Source: Sarcocystis neurona
Taxonomy: Eukaryota; Apicomplexa; Conoidasida; Eucoccidiorida; Sarcocystidae
NCBI GenBank assembly: GCA_000727475.1
Contig: KL647288.1
Location: 7,033,414-7,097,413, forward strand
Length of the DNA: 64,000 nucleotides
Reading direction: 5' to 3'
Below, piece by piece: positions 11,057-25,900 of this stretch. Numbering within the stretch: the stretch's first letter is position 1; each line of letters begins with the position of its first letter. The notes under the pieces were generated by a model, which saw only the letters and a list, made by a program, of their open reading frames with translations, did not search any database and was not told where the DNA came from. A program made the position numbers and the translations under genes.

Positions 11057-13798
11057 ACGGGTAAAAGCGAGGCAGGGGCTTAACAGAACGAATTTCGTCT
11101 GCATGCGGTGAATGCGTAGCAGTCCGAGTGATTTGCAAGAACAGCCGATGAGATATTTCCGAATGCCACCGTAGAAGCAGAGTCGAGGCAAAGAAGTAGA
11201 AGGTCGTCACGCATGAAAACCGCTTCCTATTGTCAGGAGTAAGTACCGGCCGGCTGCAGGCAACGCGAGGTGTTCAGAGGTGTATGCGGCTCCTCTGGAT
11301 GTGATGCCGGGCCTAGCTTGTTTACGGAGTTGCCCTAGAGTACAGGACTTTCTATCCCTTTCGGTCGGTAGAAACAAGCGCACAGCTATTCAGGATAAGC
11401 TCCGTCGTAATCTAGTCACTATTAAGCGTTACGTGGGCTGGTTTTCGACAGCGGAACAACAAGCGTCCGCTCGGGGTTTGCGCTTAGTTGCCCTGTCGGC
11501 TACTTTAGATAGACGATGCATCTGAAACTTAAAACTGTGACCCATTCACCTGGTCAGGGCCACCAATGGAGTCCGACTCACTTGGGAAGTGCCGCACGTA
11601 GACTCACCGTCATATTTGCTTTGATGTGTAGTGTGACATACATGCTTGCAGTTATGATCTTGCATCCTCTTCCTGTTTGAGGAGAGATATCACATAGAGT
11701 CGGTGTCACCCTCGCATACAGTTGGAAACCCTGCTTCAGGGGAGAGTGGAGCTGCAGCAGAAGCTGTTCCCGTGGTCTGCTGCATGCACACTAGTGGGGG
11801 GACACGCTTTCTTGCGTTCGCCGTGAGCGATGCTAGCCTTCACCTCCCTGCAGTTTACCCGCCGCATTTCTGTGGCTGTTGGAGCCCTCAAAAGTACATC
11901 TCCCTGCTCATATCTCTATGTTTTTTATTTTTTGAAATAGAAAGGTGGTATCGGAGGCGCGGGGTCCACGGTAGAGGGTCAAAATTGTCTGTATTAATCC
12001 CCTTCAAAACACATAGTTGAGGTGCTATGAAGGGTGCGACTTCCCGTGACAACTCAGTTTTTCCTCGCCTCCGGTTCACCGACTGATAGAAAAGCTGCTA
12101 TCTATTCTGAAGTCCCGTTTGTGTGCAACGGTACGCACCCTTCACCGGTGTGGGAGGTCGTAGCTGGACAGTAAAACTGAGAGTCGCTGCTTATGCGGAG
12201 TTACAAAGGTGCCATCATTTTACAGGCGACGAAGCGTTTGCTAGTTGAATTAGAGCGTGCAATGCAACTACGTGGTAAGAGCGAGTTTTCTGCAGTACGA
12301 GAGTAACTGTGCCAAAAGGTAGTATGAACCTCACGGTGTCTCCGCATACGCATGCGTACACACTGGTAATGTTTCACGTAAGACACATCAGCTGTAGAGG
12401 GACTCAACTCAAACAGTGCATATAAAAGTGGTCTGTCATCGAGCTGGCTTACGTCGGTAGAATAACACTGCAGCTACCTGGTCATTTGGAGTTCCGCCCA
12501 ACCTTCCCAACCTTCGTGCACAAGTATAATTTTTCTGGACGAATGGCAAGTTTTAGCCAGATTTGCTTTCTTCACCAGAGAATTCTTGAACTTTGAGTAG
12601 ACAAATTGTGAACAGGTGATCCGAATAGGCTCTTCCTGCAATCGAGACGGTTCTTCACGCGACAGTCTATGTTCGTTGACTTGTGCACTCTTTGGGTCCG
12701 CTTAGGGTATGTATCAGTACCCGCTTTTCCAAACAGCAACACTTGGCAGACGCGCTACGCCGCCCACGCCCGGAAATCTCCTTTTCAAATTTCAGGCTCT
12801 TCTGCAGCTACCACTCTGAGAAGTGTGCCCACTGTGGCGCTTGACTTTTAGAGCTTCGCGAACCCGCCACTCACAGCACGAGCTGCTCTGGCCGATATTT
12901 ACACACCACGTGCTGCTGGTGTTTGTCAATATTACAAGCACAGATCATCATGGCAAAGAATTGTGCAGAGAAGCAGTACGTGGATTTCTGCTATGTTGAA
13001 GCAATTTCATTTCTGTAGCGCCAGGTGACGGTCACACGCCTGTTGAGTTGCCACATTCTTCAGCAAGTCCAGGAGGTTGGATTGTTTTCGTGTGTACTTT
13101 TCAGACTGTGCACCGCAGACCTAGTCAAGCTACCGATACGGCAGAGCACCAAATGCACACACCCTACTTTCGCTCTGCTCACACTTACGGCACTCCTGCA
13201 AGCTGGTTCGTAAAGAAACTGCGATGCCTGTTCTGTTTCAATAGACTTGTTCTGCTCTGCGAAGGAAGCCTGGCATAGACGCTTCTGCCTGTCGAGACAG
13301 GGGCCACCTGTGTGCTTCACTGAATACATGTACAGTATTTTGTCCAATTTACGTTTTGTGTATAACAGAACAAACAGAAGGTTGTGCATCAGACGATACA
13401 GAAACAAAGTCCGCGCCAAGCAACCTTCTTCGCTCTTGACCACAATTTCCAGCCCCGCGAGCCCTCTTCTGTGGCTTGGGACAGGGGTGCCGCGCACCCG
13501 AATAGTGGGTGCAATTAAAGCATCAAATCGCCACCAGAGCAATAAGTTTTAGCTCACCCATGGTGTCACATTAAAACTTTCCTCGCTGGTCGGATAATCA
13601 TGCGGAGTTCGGTACAAACGTCTGAAAGACGCAAATTGCATTATTTGAAGGGGATTCTTTCTCGAACACGTTCAACGCCGGTGGGCGGCCTTGAAAGCGT
13701 AGGACTTGTACGTCAAAAAAACTCACACTGACCACGTAGGTGACGCTATCGCCGGTGGACTGGTACTCTTGCCAGGGGCAACGGAACATTCGCATTTT
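11057..13798. other. Spacer between two convergent gene ends
   Basis: About 2.7 kb between the stop of the + strand exonuclease gene and the stop of the - strand giant gene. It should contain both 3' untranslated regions. No open frame above about 160 residues and no recognisable motif on either strand. Confidence 0.6.
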
Positions 13799-16700
13799 CT
13801 ACGCCGGACCGCCAGAATCCTCCTGATTTTTGATGGCTTCCATCAACCTCTCAAGCTGGGAACATGGCAAGCACCAGGAAATACGGAGAAGGTCGAGGCT
13901 GTACGCCGGCTGTGAATGAGCTTCAACCACGGCACGACAGAGGCTAACACAGTGCGAAGAACGTAAAATTTTGTGCGCCACTGAACAGGATATATTCGCT
14001 TCGCTCGTTTGGCACTATTTACACACTCTACTGCCGCGGATGGGCGTTGTCAAGTTAGTAGAAAGACACCTACCCTCTGGAAAACGGCATTCAGGTCTTC
14101 GGCCTCTTGAGGAGATGAGGCAGTTTCTTCGATGATTGAGTCACCTGTTCCGCAGCAACACAAATTCGACACAAACCTCCCACAGCGTGCGTAGTCAGAG
14201 CCGGAGAAGGTATGGGCGCGATAACGAAAAAGAGGACTGCCTGGAACCTAAACTGTTTTCCTGCGCAAGACCTGGCTCGGGAGTGCATCCGTCCACTTGT
14301 AGCTTTCACATGTGAGATACTCCACAAAAAAGAATTGGAGCACTTTTTTCTTCAAAACGTAGTTGGCGCAGTAAAGGGACTGCCCACCTTGCTGCAATTT
14401 CTTCAAGATGTCGCCGAGCAAAGTATGCAGCCTGCTGGCTCTTCTAGCCGCCTCGGACTCAATCTCCAAAGCGAACATAAATTTGTACAACTTCTCCTCT
14501 TCTGCTTTGTCGACTTCCTCTACACCTCGGGCTGTAGCATCTTTCTCCGCGCTTGCTGCAAGTTGTTCTGTTTCTGCTAAGCGTGCTCGTTCTTCCTCTA
14601 GCTGCTTTTGCGCTGCCTGCATTCGAAGCCGTCAACAAACATTCCAAACAATTATCTTTTCCTTCTTTACTTTTGAACGGCTGCAGTACTGCATCTATAT
14701 TCAGGGAATCATTCTAAAACTGAAAATTTTGTGCGCGTGAAGCTTTACGAAGTAGAGCGCTAAATATTGCCAAAGATAGGGAAGACTTTGACGACAGGCT
14801 TTCATACGCAAAAATCCAGCACACAAAGTGTTTACGCGACGTATGCAACCTGATAGCTTGAAGGGAATTCACACACACGAAGCACACGCACAACCCGCTT
14901 TAGATAGGATGGCCAGTGACCTTCTCAGTACAGGTATTCCACCTGTCACGGCAACTACTGTTCTGTAGAAGCGCTCTGGTTGACTGCGTACACTTGTCGC
15001 CGCAGGTGGAAGGTATGCTCCGAAACTAGATTCTACATACACTCCCACAAGTGGAACCTTGAGAAACACAGAAATGTCGAGTTAATCGCTGCACTGTTTC
15101 TCGTGTCAAGACCTATGCTCTTAAATTGGTAATTCGGCCGTCAACACGATTGTCACTGGTGTGCACTGCAGCGCAACTCAGAACGTACGTGGATAAGACG
15201 ATTCGGCAAGCGCGGCGAAAGATACTCACGAACGCCCGAGAACTAGAACCTGCCGTCCTACCTCGCTTCCGCATTGATGTTCGGAAGCCGGGGAATTGTC
15301 GGGCTTGCAGCAGAGGTATGAAGAGTGCGTGCGAGCTCACGCATTAAACAAGTACGTAAGCACTGCATTCTTCGAATCATCACGCGTACAGAAGCCAGCT
15401 GCCGTCACCGTCGTGAAATCTCGGAGAGACCTGCTGTCGTGCACGCGCATTTGAGTTGTGGTTCGTACTGGGGTGCATGTGCATATTACTGTTTGTGTTC
15501 TATTTCGTACCGCGTCTGCTCCACTAAGTCCTCTGCGGGCAGCCTTCATCTGTAGACGCTGTTGACGGGCGACGAGCTGTCGTGAACGGTCTTTCTGTAG
15601 GGCCTCTTCATACTGACGAGCTTCGTCTTCGTGTTGTTTAAAAAGAGCTTCTTGCCCTTCAGGATCAAGAGCTTTGTTTTTGCTGGAGAGAAAGCGTCGC
15701 TGACGTTGCTGTCGCGCCAGCTGCTCCTCGCGGCGCCTCGTCATCTCCTCCTGGTGTACCCGCTGCAGTTGCGCTTCTTCTCGCTCTCGCTGTACCTCCA
15801 AGCTCCGCCTGTGGGCATCGAGAGCAGACGCGAACTTGTTCCGCAGCTCTTCTTTCTTCTCTTCCATTATGCGATGAATATCCAGCAGACGGACGCCGGC
15901 AGCCTCACGGACCTTCTGGCGCTCCCCTTCCAAGTTCTTCTTAGCCTGCGGGCACCGTCGTGTACACCCAAAAGAGAAGCCTTTTTTCTGCCGAGCAGGG
16001 CATAAACGTTCAAACGGACGTACAAAAAGAGAGCCTACGACTAGATACGTGTAGTAAAGTAGGTTACGGCGGGTAAGTATATGCTTCAGGCGACCGTTCT
16101 CTTTTGTGTGATCAATGTTTGGTCAGTGAATTAAAAGAGTGTCTCGTATAAGGCCGGAGTGTCGCCAGGACGCTTGCGAAGACGGACCTTCTGGGTGTGT
16201 CACCTATAGTGTTTATCTGTTTGAAGTGAAGGGCACGCCCCTGTTGGTCCACAGCCGCAGTTGACTAGGTATCTGCCCCAGTGTGTTAGATTCAAGGATG
16301 TTTAAAGCGAAGATGCGCAGAGGCTCAAGAGGCATTTGATTCACTTCCCTCTTACTGCGCCTTGTCCTTGGCTAGTAAGGAGATCGAAAACATATCAGAA
16401 AAGAAATTGTAACATTTGTTGGTTGGATGCAAGCATGCACATTGCGTAACTATGCCTATACATATATACGTAAATACATCACATTGATCTGCAGATGGAT
16501 TTACGTCGCTTTAGCTAATATGCAAAATTCCTTTATCTTCTCAGTCGCCGGAATCCGGTCTCGTGCTGACCTAATGCATAAACCGCCTGCTGATTGTTCG
16601 CCTCTTATATGTGTCGTAAAGCTCTTCAGTTTGGTGCACCTCGACGGTGCGCTTATGACAGAATTGCTTTTAGTGATACAGGTTTGGTTCATGTATATTT

Positions 16701-19700
16701 TTCGTTTACTTGACGAGCTTGGGTGACGAGGGAAATTGCCGTTTGGTCTCCAATAGCGACAAACTCTTGCAAGACTTTGATCACTTCGTCGGCAGATTCT
16801 TCTTGCTTTCGGAGTAACTCCTCGGCTTGAGGAGGTTCTATTGCAACCCGTTCAACTTGTAGAGCATATTCCAGTCTGATAGAAAAACTACCTTCTTTTT
16901 CGTGCAGAGCTTGTTCTCTCGAGACACGAAGCGCGTCAATCTGAGTACGTAGCTCGGCTGAACCAAGGCATCCCCCCTTTTTGTCCTCGGCAAGCTGCCG
17001 TTCCAAGTTGCGTATTTGACTGTGCGACGGATACAAACGACGTGGAGAGGAGATTTTTTACGAGGGTAGCTCTTTAGGTGTCAACATCATCGAGAAAGCG
17101 TGCAGGTGGCAGCTGTCACACAGTTGAGGGCCCTCAATAGGATAATGTACAACTACTCATTGAAGGAAAAGAGACAACTGTTCTTTCTACAAAAACCTAC
17201 ATTCTGCACTGCTTTTCAAGCACGGCGACACTATAGGAATCAGCATGCGAAGTGAGGCGTTTCCGCCAAAAACAATCGGCACTGTACTTCAGGTGCCCCG
17301 TAGCCTTTTCCTCAAGTGTTTGTTTGCTGCTGGGTGCCGCTGTAGTGTGCATTCTGTGGGCCAAAATTTTACTGCGTACAACTACAAGCCCAGGGTCTCT
17401 TTAATTACTGTTTACCTGCGATGTTTAAAGTTTATGCAGTACGTAAGAGTGAATAGAGTTAAAACGCCTCTCCCCTGCACAGTTATGCAGTACGTAAGAG
17501 TGAATAGCTTTTTAACGCCTGTCCCCTGCACAATGTCCTCTCCTCCGAAACACTACTACAAGAGCAGCCTTACCCATCAAACTCGGCTTCAGCAGCACCG
17601 CGCTCATCTTCGTACTCTTGGCGCATCTTGGTCGTGATTTCGTTGAGTCTCCGAGCCTTCTCTTCCAAATGCTGCGCGACCATTCCATTTATTGATTCGT
17701 TGAGTGGAGCGACGACCGCCTCATGCAGTCTGCGTAAAGGCCGAACGTTTACACATTTTTCAGTCAATCCCTATAGTCGGTGATCTCAAAACTTGTCCAC
17801 AAAATTCCCCCGTATCCAGGGGTTTTCACATGCATGTATTTTGCGACACGTGGTTTTGACAGTGGCAACGGCGCCGTTGGCGCGAAATCAACCTGTACTC
17901 GAGTACTTAGAAACAGACACACAACTTTATACAGGCGTGAAGGTCAGGCCTGCTAGCTCGTTTGTTCTAGAAAAAAGGAAACAGTGGGACAGACTCATTT
18001 TCATAGTAGTCACCCCGTAGAATATTGCACCGAACAAGGCGACTGGCGCAGTCGAAGCACAACGCGGGACTCGTTTCTACGTTATATGTATTTTCTCCTG
18101 CCTCTGAGTGTTCATCAATATACGCATGCGCGTGCGCTCCTCCGAAGACTAGACGGATGTTGAAATGGCTCAGACGTACGTACACGGCCCCCTGTTTCGC
18201 TCTGCGGAATCATTGTTCTGTGTAGCGCCACACACAGGTCACCAACGATCATATGCCGAAACGTAAACAAAACAATTCGACGGATGCTGCCACAGAGCAT
18301 TCAGTGGAGTGTCGTTTCGTTTTAGGGGAGTTTCAGTTGTTCAATAATTTAACAAGTTTGGTGATCCGAAATGAAGTGCTTCAAGGAGAAACGTAGGTAC
18401 CCCGAGCATGCGCCGCCGGGTATCTGCTTCTTATTCGACGTATTCTAAAAGTGGCAGGGATTCGACAAAGCGCTGTGTCATTCAGATGCAGAGAACGCTC
18501 TGCGAATCACGCGCGCATTGTCGTCTACCTCAGAGCTGGATAAATAGTGACAAGTCCGGATCGTGTGTGCCTGCTTTGCACCGCTGCCATTATTCTCACC
18601 GGACAGAGTGTTACGCCGTGAAACGCTCAAACGCGCTCACCGTTTGATGTTAGCGGCATTAGTCTGGGCTCGCGCTTCTTGGATACACGACTCTATAATT
18701 GCTTCATTCTCCTCTTTCTTCAAAGCAGCCAGACGTCGTTGCAGAACTTGTCGTGTTCTCCTCTCTTCTGCGTCTGCTTCCTCTTCGAGCTGCTTACGCT
18801 GCTGTTGAAAGCGCTGCGTGCGGGCAGCCATTTTTTCTTGAGCGCTAGCTTCCTGTGCAGCTTTTTCTTGTGCCGTGTCTTCATTGATTTGCTCCAAAAT
18901 TCTCCTTGACTCACGCTGAACTGCGATGCGCTCTTCGTCTGTCTCAGCGCATGCAGCCTTCAAGTTCATCTCCACTTCCACTCTGCTCTTATCCATTTCT
19001 GCCTGGCGATCCACGCTCGCATGGGCTTCAGCAAGGCCCTGCTTAATGGCTTCCATGTCGGCGTCGTACTCCGCCCGCAGCTGCATAGCCGCTCTGACAT
19101 ATCACAGGCAGGCCCCACGGAAGCACGGATGCAGAAGGCGTTTTTTATAACGTAGGTATACACAAGCACATATTTGCACATGTTTGAAGCGTACATTAAC
19201 TCCTGTAGGGAATTCCGTGCGCACAATAGGGATGCACTCGAACCGCAGATATATTTGCAGCCAATCGAGTTTTGAACCTCTTCTCAGGGAGCAACCGAGC
19301 AAAGGCAACAGGAAGAATATGAATTCGTAATTGCCTATCTGCTTCATTCTTTACAGCACGACCTGCACGTGTTCGGTACTGGCCTCCACTCAGCGCACAC
19401 ACGTCTTCAGACATTACAGTATTGTGCGTTGCATTCATAGTAGATAGAAAGCGCAGACACCTGCACGATATTCGCCGGCCGTAACCGTATTGCCACCTTC
19501 CGCCTTTGGACGGGCTATCCTTGTCTTCCACTACATGATTTGCCAAAGGCATGTATCGCAACACGCAAGCACTTGCGCAAACGCGTGATCAGAGAGGCAT
19601 ATGACGTGTTCTAGAGAACAGATGACTGCCAGGTGAAGGACAAATGAGCTTCATTACCTTTTCAGCGTTGCTTCAAGCTTCCTCAACGCCTCATCGCACT

Positions 19701-19962
19701 GAGTCGATACCACTTGCTCGAGATTGCTCTCGAAAACAACTGATGCAGAACCGCCTCCGTAGGAGGAGACTGTCGAATGGTCAAAGAGGCCCGTGGCTGC
19801 CCAGCCTGCTTGCCGCTTCTCGTCTGCCTGCCGAAGCAGAGTACTTACGGCCACCTCTTTGTCTCCGAGGGCTTCACCGTCATCTCCGTCCTCGTCACCT
19901 GCTCTCACTGAGATTTTTTTCCGACCCCGCCGCTGCTGTCTCAGTATTTTGTTTTCGGATTC
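13799..19962 (-). CDS. Giant gene exons 61-68: coiled-coil tail, part 2, to the stop
   Basis: Exons 19962-19658, 19093-18641, 17729-17574, 17019-16710, 15945-15511, 14616-14388, 14144-14074 and 13855-13799, all in phase. Strong coiled coil: YDADMEAIKQGLAEAHASV, AARTQRFQQQRKQLEEEAD, LEEKARRLNEITTKMRQEY, QIRNLERQLAEDKKGG, RRSLEVQREREEAQLQRVH and AAQKQLEEERARLAETEQL. It ends LERLMEAIKNQEDSGGPA and TAG at 13801-13799. The last exon has only 18 residues and is accepted because its phase and composition continue the rod. Confidence 0.8.
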
Positions 19963-22900
19963 CTGAGTGGAAAGAACCACGCAGATTCAGCATAGGGCAC
20001 AAAGGTAGGGCACGTACAAAACCTCCAAGGACCTGAAACACTGGCAGAAGAGACCACAGAAGCTGTACCACTAGGAATCCAGTACCCGGATTACATTGTC
20101 TTGCCACAAGGTATTCTGCAGTGGCTTAGCAAATTAAGCGGCCACTGCTGGACAGTAGACGCAGGGCCGTCTGTGTCTCCCACATGCGGGCTTCCCCACC
20201 CTTGAGTACTTTGCGGGCATGGCGTTTATTATGGACCAGTGAGGCGCTCCCGTCTGCACTTTCTGAGGGAACCTATTCTCATGTGCCGGGAACACGTAGG
20301 GCGAACGTAAATGACAACGCGTACGTAGGGTAACATTTAATACATTTCCCACCTTTTCGTCGGAGAGATCCTTGCTCAACAACCTGCCTGAATGCTGCTC
20401 TGGCCACGCAAAACAGTTTGTCAAACAGGCGGACCCTTTGAGAAAGGGAACGCGCTAGAGCAGAGTTGTTGGCAAGAAAAAGACCTGCCGCCTCAGATCT
20501 CCATTGTAGAGTATTCATACTCTCCAGACGCTCGTGCAGAGACGTATGTGAGTAGACGCACATGCAGGCGAGAGATGCGACTACGCCTTCTCAGGATTCT
20601 GGGTACACTGGTGGGAAGCCGCTCTTCTGCTGTGTCCCACCCGTTTCGTCCGCTTTAGAACTCGAAGTTCAAAGCTTGCTTCTACTGCGGAGGATTCATA
20701 CATACAGAAACTGGAGATGCAACGAGTCCCCCTTCTTTCCGCGTATCCGTCTGTAAAGGGTGGGTGACGTCGGACGCAGTTGAAACACATGAGGGGTTCC
20801 CAGTTGCGGCGGGGCATGCAGAAGTCTCTTACCCTCTTGATTTTCCGGTCTTCCTCCGCGTCGCGTACGATCTGTTCTGAGAAGGCAGGCCAGCTGGCTA
20901 TCACGGAGTCTAACAAGTCTTTTGAGCGCTGTGCACGTTCTCGCCCTCCAAGCGAATGTTGCAGAAGTCTCTTATAAAAGGATGAAACGCGATCCAGGAC
21001 CCTGTAGCACGCAGGCCATGAAAAACTCAGAAAATTTTCTAGCACAGAAAGTCTAAAATACTTGTCCCTGCTCTGCGTCCGAAAAGAACCCTGTGAGCTA
21101 CGGTGCAGTAGCGTGCCTTCTGGCAGACCAGGTACGCAGACGGCAACGACAAAACGTAGCTTTCAGCATCTTGGCCGTGTAAATGCAGATGCGTAGCTCA
21201 GTCAAAGGGTACGATACAAAACGAAAGAAACAGCGCAGCAGGAGAGGCGTGGCTTGTAAATTCCAACTGCTATAGCATCGTAACATCCAACTAGATACAT
21301 GCAAGGGAATAAGTCACAGCTCAAGGCAAGGAATGGTAGTACGTGGCGTTTACGCCGCGTATGTAAAACAGGTATAACAAAATCTAAGCAAGCCTCTGTG
21401 TTGGAGATTGGTTGAGCATGACAAACAGTGTGTTTTCCACAACAAGGCATCATCGGCAATAGGATATTCGAAAGCGCACGCTGCCACGTTAAGGAACGTC
21501 GGCTTGGTATAAACAGAGACGCGCGCTACCTTTTCACGTTTTGATCAGTCTACGCATATGCCCCCGCATGAACACATGGGAACAACGTAAGTCGAAACGG
21601 GTTGTCCTTACTTTAGCAGGCGTTTCGACTCCTCTGTCGGAGTCGCGACTTCTCCACTGAAGCCCGCATCAGACGGAAGTTGTATCCCATAGACCTGAGA
21701 CAAGAGCAGCGTGCAATGGCGCCAGCACTGCAGATGGGGAGGAGGGTTTCTGGGCTGATGGAAGCATTTAAGGTTTACATACTCAACCGCGAACTTCACG
21801 CCGGCATGTCTGTTCTGTCGCAACGATGCAACTGTTGTTGATATACTGTCAACAGTACGGATTTGTGCAGGCTCAAGCCGACAACGATCAACGCTATGCA
21901 CTAACAACACGCCTTCTTCGCACTGCAAAATAGGCTTTGCTGTGCGAGCTGTTGACGCCTTCGAACCACGCCACCTACTTGCTGGTTCACTAGGGTCACT
22001 ATGGAGTAGCAGGCAAATAAGTAACCTGAAGGGACTTGGAACGGCAATTTTGTATGGTAGACGACGCACACGCCTTTTAAGCACGCCAAGGAAAGGTCCA
22101 CCAGAACATCCGCTTGTCCTGTTTTACGAGAAAACCTCCTGGTTGAGAAGAAGTGTTTTAGCTATGCAGAGAAACTCTTTGTTAACTACCGCGTCAATAT
22201 CGGCTTGTGGCGCGTATCGCGGCTGTCCGCCCACAGCAGAACTTAATTCAACACCCAGCACGATCAACCCAGGATTGTGTGTTTTAAGCTTTTATGCTTT
22301 AGAACGTCCAGTGTGACGGACATTTGGACAGTTTCATGCCTACAGTGTAGTTGCTTCGAACTTCCCCGGTATATACCTCGCCAGAAATCAGCGTAACTGC
22401 TACACGAAAACTGCCCAGTTAATCTCATTTGATTCCACGCGTGCGGCGTCCCTCTGTGAAAGAAAGTCTACATAGCAAGCAATGCATATATCTAGTAATG
22501 ATTCTGTGACGCCGCTCCCTGTGGTTTGTATTACATTTTCTATGCATATCCCGAGGGCTTCTCGCTGGGACTGGAGCATGGCGTTGAATATCAGCGTTCG
22601 TTCCTCTTTGATTTTAGCGAACTTTTCGCGCACAGCAGTTGCCTGCAGTTCTTTTTCTTTACGGTGTAATTCTTCGATTTCCTCGAGCTTTTTTGCGTGC
22701 TTCTCTTCTTGCCACCTGGCCTCAGCATGGCGCTCGTTTGCTGTGCTGCATTCCTCGCCTTCGTCGCTTTGAGCCAGCACTTCAATGCGTTTCAGCACCT
22801 TCTTGCGCCGCGCCTCAAACACAGCATCCACTGCTTCGTTCGACGCCTCCAAACACCGAGACAACATCTTCTCCTCCTCCAGCGAAATGAGCCCCTCGTT

Positions 22901-25900
22901 TAACTTCACAGAAAGTAGCAATGACCTCTCCACCGTCTCTCGTATCTTTTTAGCACAGGTGCAGAGCACTTGGTCCTCGTGTTCCTTTTGCTGAAGAAGA
23001 CGGAAATGGTGTTCTTCTTGTACTTTGACTTCTTGACTCTCCTGCGCTGACGCGAGGTCAACCAGGTTGTCTGTGGCTTCTTTTAGTGCATCGGCCTGCA
23101 ACGACGACGGTCAAGCACCCAAGAAATTATCACAGAGGTGCGTGCACGCCACGCCTGCAACGAGCGACTGTAAAACAACTGTGAACAAGATGTCTGTGAG
23201 AACTGTGCCCGTAGTTTCATCATTGCAGCAATTCAATGAGCAAACCACTACACACGCGCGGGATACATCTCACAGGCTTGCTCGTAATCTCTTTGCAACT
23301 TGGCACCGCTATCAGTGTACCCCCGTGTACGTGTTTTGTAAAAAAAGACTGTAGCAACATGCAGTGGGCACTGCTGCTCGCGGCTGCACTCTAGCAGCGA
23401 GAACGGTGAAATCTTTGCGAAACGCTCTACTGTGCTTGACACCTGCTCCGCGTCGTTTTATCCTAAGGTGGTCACACAGAGATTGCCACCCTCTGCACGA
23501 GTATGGGCAGCCGCGGTGAAGCTGTCCGTTAGACTTTGGATGCAACGCGGCTATATATGTAGCAACCATCCCACAAGCACTCAGTAAGTTTTACGAAGGC
23601 TTGCCCGTAGCTCTTAGAAGCGCCGAAGAACTTTACCACTCCAATATTATGTCGAGCTATAAAGTATACTCTATATGGACAACGCAGGCGCCCTCTTGCT
23701 GCCTGCCTGCTATCCCCGATTCCCGCCGATACTAAAAGAGCGCTTGACAACCGCTTGCCACACGGGTGGAACTACTGGCAGACAGCTGCTATCGGTATCA
23801 GATGTGTTGAACGCCTGTACTCGTACATCCTTGGCGTCTCCAGCGCCTTGCGCGGGCCACTTTGGCGGCTGCTTCTCTCAATGTGAATCTCGCTCTGACA
23901 AGTCAATATGATGGTTGTGAACCTTACAAAATGGTTCTTCGTCGGAAATGCCTTCGTGAATATCCTGCGTAACGGTATCGCATCCCCACGACCCGTCACA
24001 TTAATTAGAAAAATGGAACATTGCTCTCAAGTGAACCCAGCTAAAAAGCCAAAAGTACACTTCTGCATAGGTCCGCCAGACTCAATACCTACGCCTTTGA
24101 ATTTCTGAAACTTCTCCGTGGCGAGGCAACACAGCACAGCAGTCTGGCAGTGTACGGCATCGGAATCTGTCTTTCCGCAAAGAATCGAAAACAGGTAGAG
24201 AACTATGCACACGTACTTGTTATACAAATCCACAACCGTAGTGGCCACCATTTTAAAGCGGTCACGGCGAGCTTCTACTTTTTGAAGAAGCCGCTCCCTC
24301 AGGTTGTTAAAGGAGCTGTCCACCAAATCTCGTAGACTCTTGAATCTTTGCTCCAGATAGTCTCGCTCAGCCTGGTGCACCTCAGTCACCGCCTCCAGTC
24401 TGCAGCGTCAATAAGTAGGGCACGTGCTTGCTAGCATTAGCGCATGAATCATATTCTACGTACTCGTCTACGGCAGCGGACACACCTAATGTATATATCT
24501 ATACATACGCCTGTGTGCACGGAGAGGTAGAGAGGTCAGTATGTGCGAATGAACTCAAAGGTAGAAGAATCACTTTCTTGCAGTGCAGGCCTGCCAGGGA
24601 TGAATTTTCGTATATGTTACATGCGTAACTGCCAGCTACCGCAACCCCTCGGAACTCGTCCTCATCGACGCCCATTTGTCCGTTGTGCATCACACGGACA
24701 GATAGACAGCGACACAAATACAGGTGCAACCGGTGCCTACGTAGGAACCCACATTTGCTGAGACACATGAGAAAAAGTAGTAGCCGGTGGAACAGATGAA
24801 GGCTTGTTTGGTCGGCGGACGTAGAGCTCTGACGCAGCGCTGAGCTGCAAGGAATTCAGGGGAGACTTGATCCAACGTGCGTGTCAGCGGGGGTGACACG
24901 TGATTGCAGTGTGGCACTGCCCATACGGTTTACGATGTGCGTTAGAACAACCGCCCATCCCTCATCGCTAGTGTAGATGTGACGACAATTCCGTCCCAGA
25001 GCCGACTGCTTCTATCGCGATTGTCGTAATCCTGACGTCGCGTGAACTAAAATCAGGAGCCAGGCTTTCCTGAAAGCGTAGGGCGGTGCACGAAGGTACA
25101 CTATACAACTTGTAGATACTGCTTCAGTGGCTTCTTCTGGTGGAGCACACGAAATGGAACGTCCCTCTACTCACCGTTCTTCGTGCTGCTGTGAAAGAAA
25201 CTCCTTAATTGCAATGAGAGTGGAGTCTCGTTCGACGGCAAGTTGTTCCCTGAGCGCTTTCATTCGGCCCTCAAATTTTTGGAAAGTCGTGTTCTTCTCT
25301 TCTTGCAAAGCTGCGTCCGTCATGGATTCTTCTTCTCGTCTTTGTTTGATAGAGTATAAGTGTTGCTTCATTTCTTCACGCACGAGCATCACCTTCGACT
25401 CTTCTAGGCTCTGGAGGGGGCGCCAGCGCAAGCCCAGTTCTCGGCAACGTTTCACACCCCTCTCGCACAAAAGGGATGTCTGTTCTATCACTGCGCAGGA
25501 ATATCCTATTTCGCCCGCCCCCGTCTACCAGGGCGATCAGGACGAACAGAAATTTTTCTATACAGTCACGTGTGTAGTAACCAGTGCCGCTGAACATGTA
25601 CCTGCGTACACCAAAAATGTCCCGTACGCTAGGGCACCTCCACAAAGTAAAAATGCTTGACTGTGAGGAGAACAGACTCTGCCCCCCACAAAGCCTTTGA
25701 AGTGTTTCCATACATTCACACCTTTTAACGAAGCGCGATCCAGTAAGCATGTCTCGCCGGAGAGAGCACGTTTTCTTCACAGAGTGGACCTACTTTGAAA
25801 AACTCCGTGATCCGCTCAGTTCTGTCAAGCTCAAAGTAGGTTCGTTGCTGCTCCATCAAAATGAGGTCAAGTTGGTGTCGCGCGTGTAATTCCCTCTTTC

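Noticed and set aside
20353..20563. Alternative donor at 20353 extending exon 60 to RQVVEQGSLRRK
   Set aside because: It leaves one base and cannot join the phase-0 exon at 19962; the donor after 20384 fits. The longer form may still be used with an unseen small exon.
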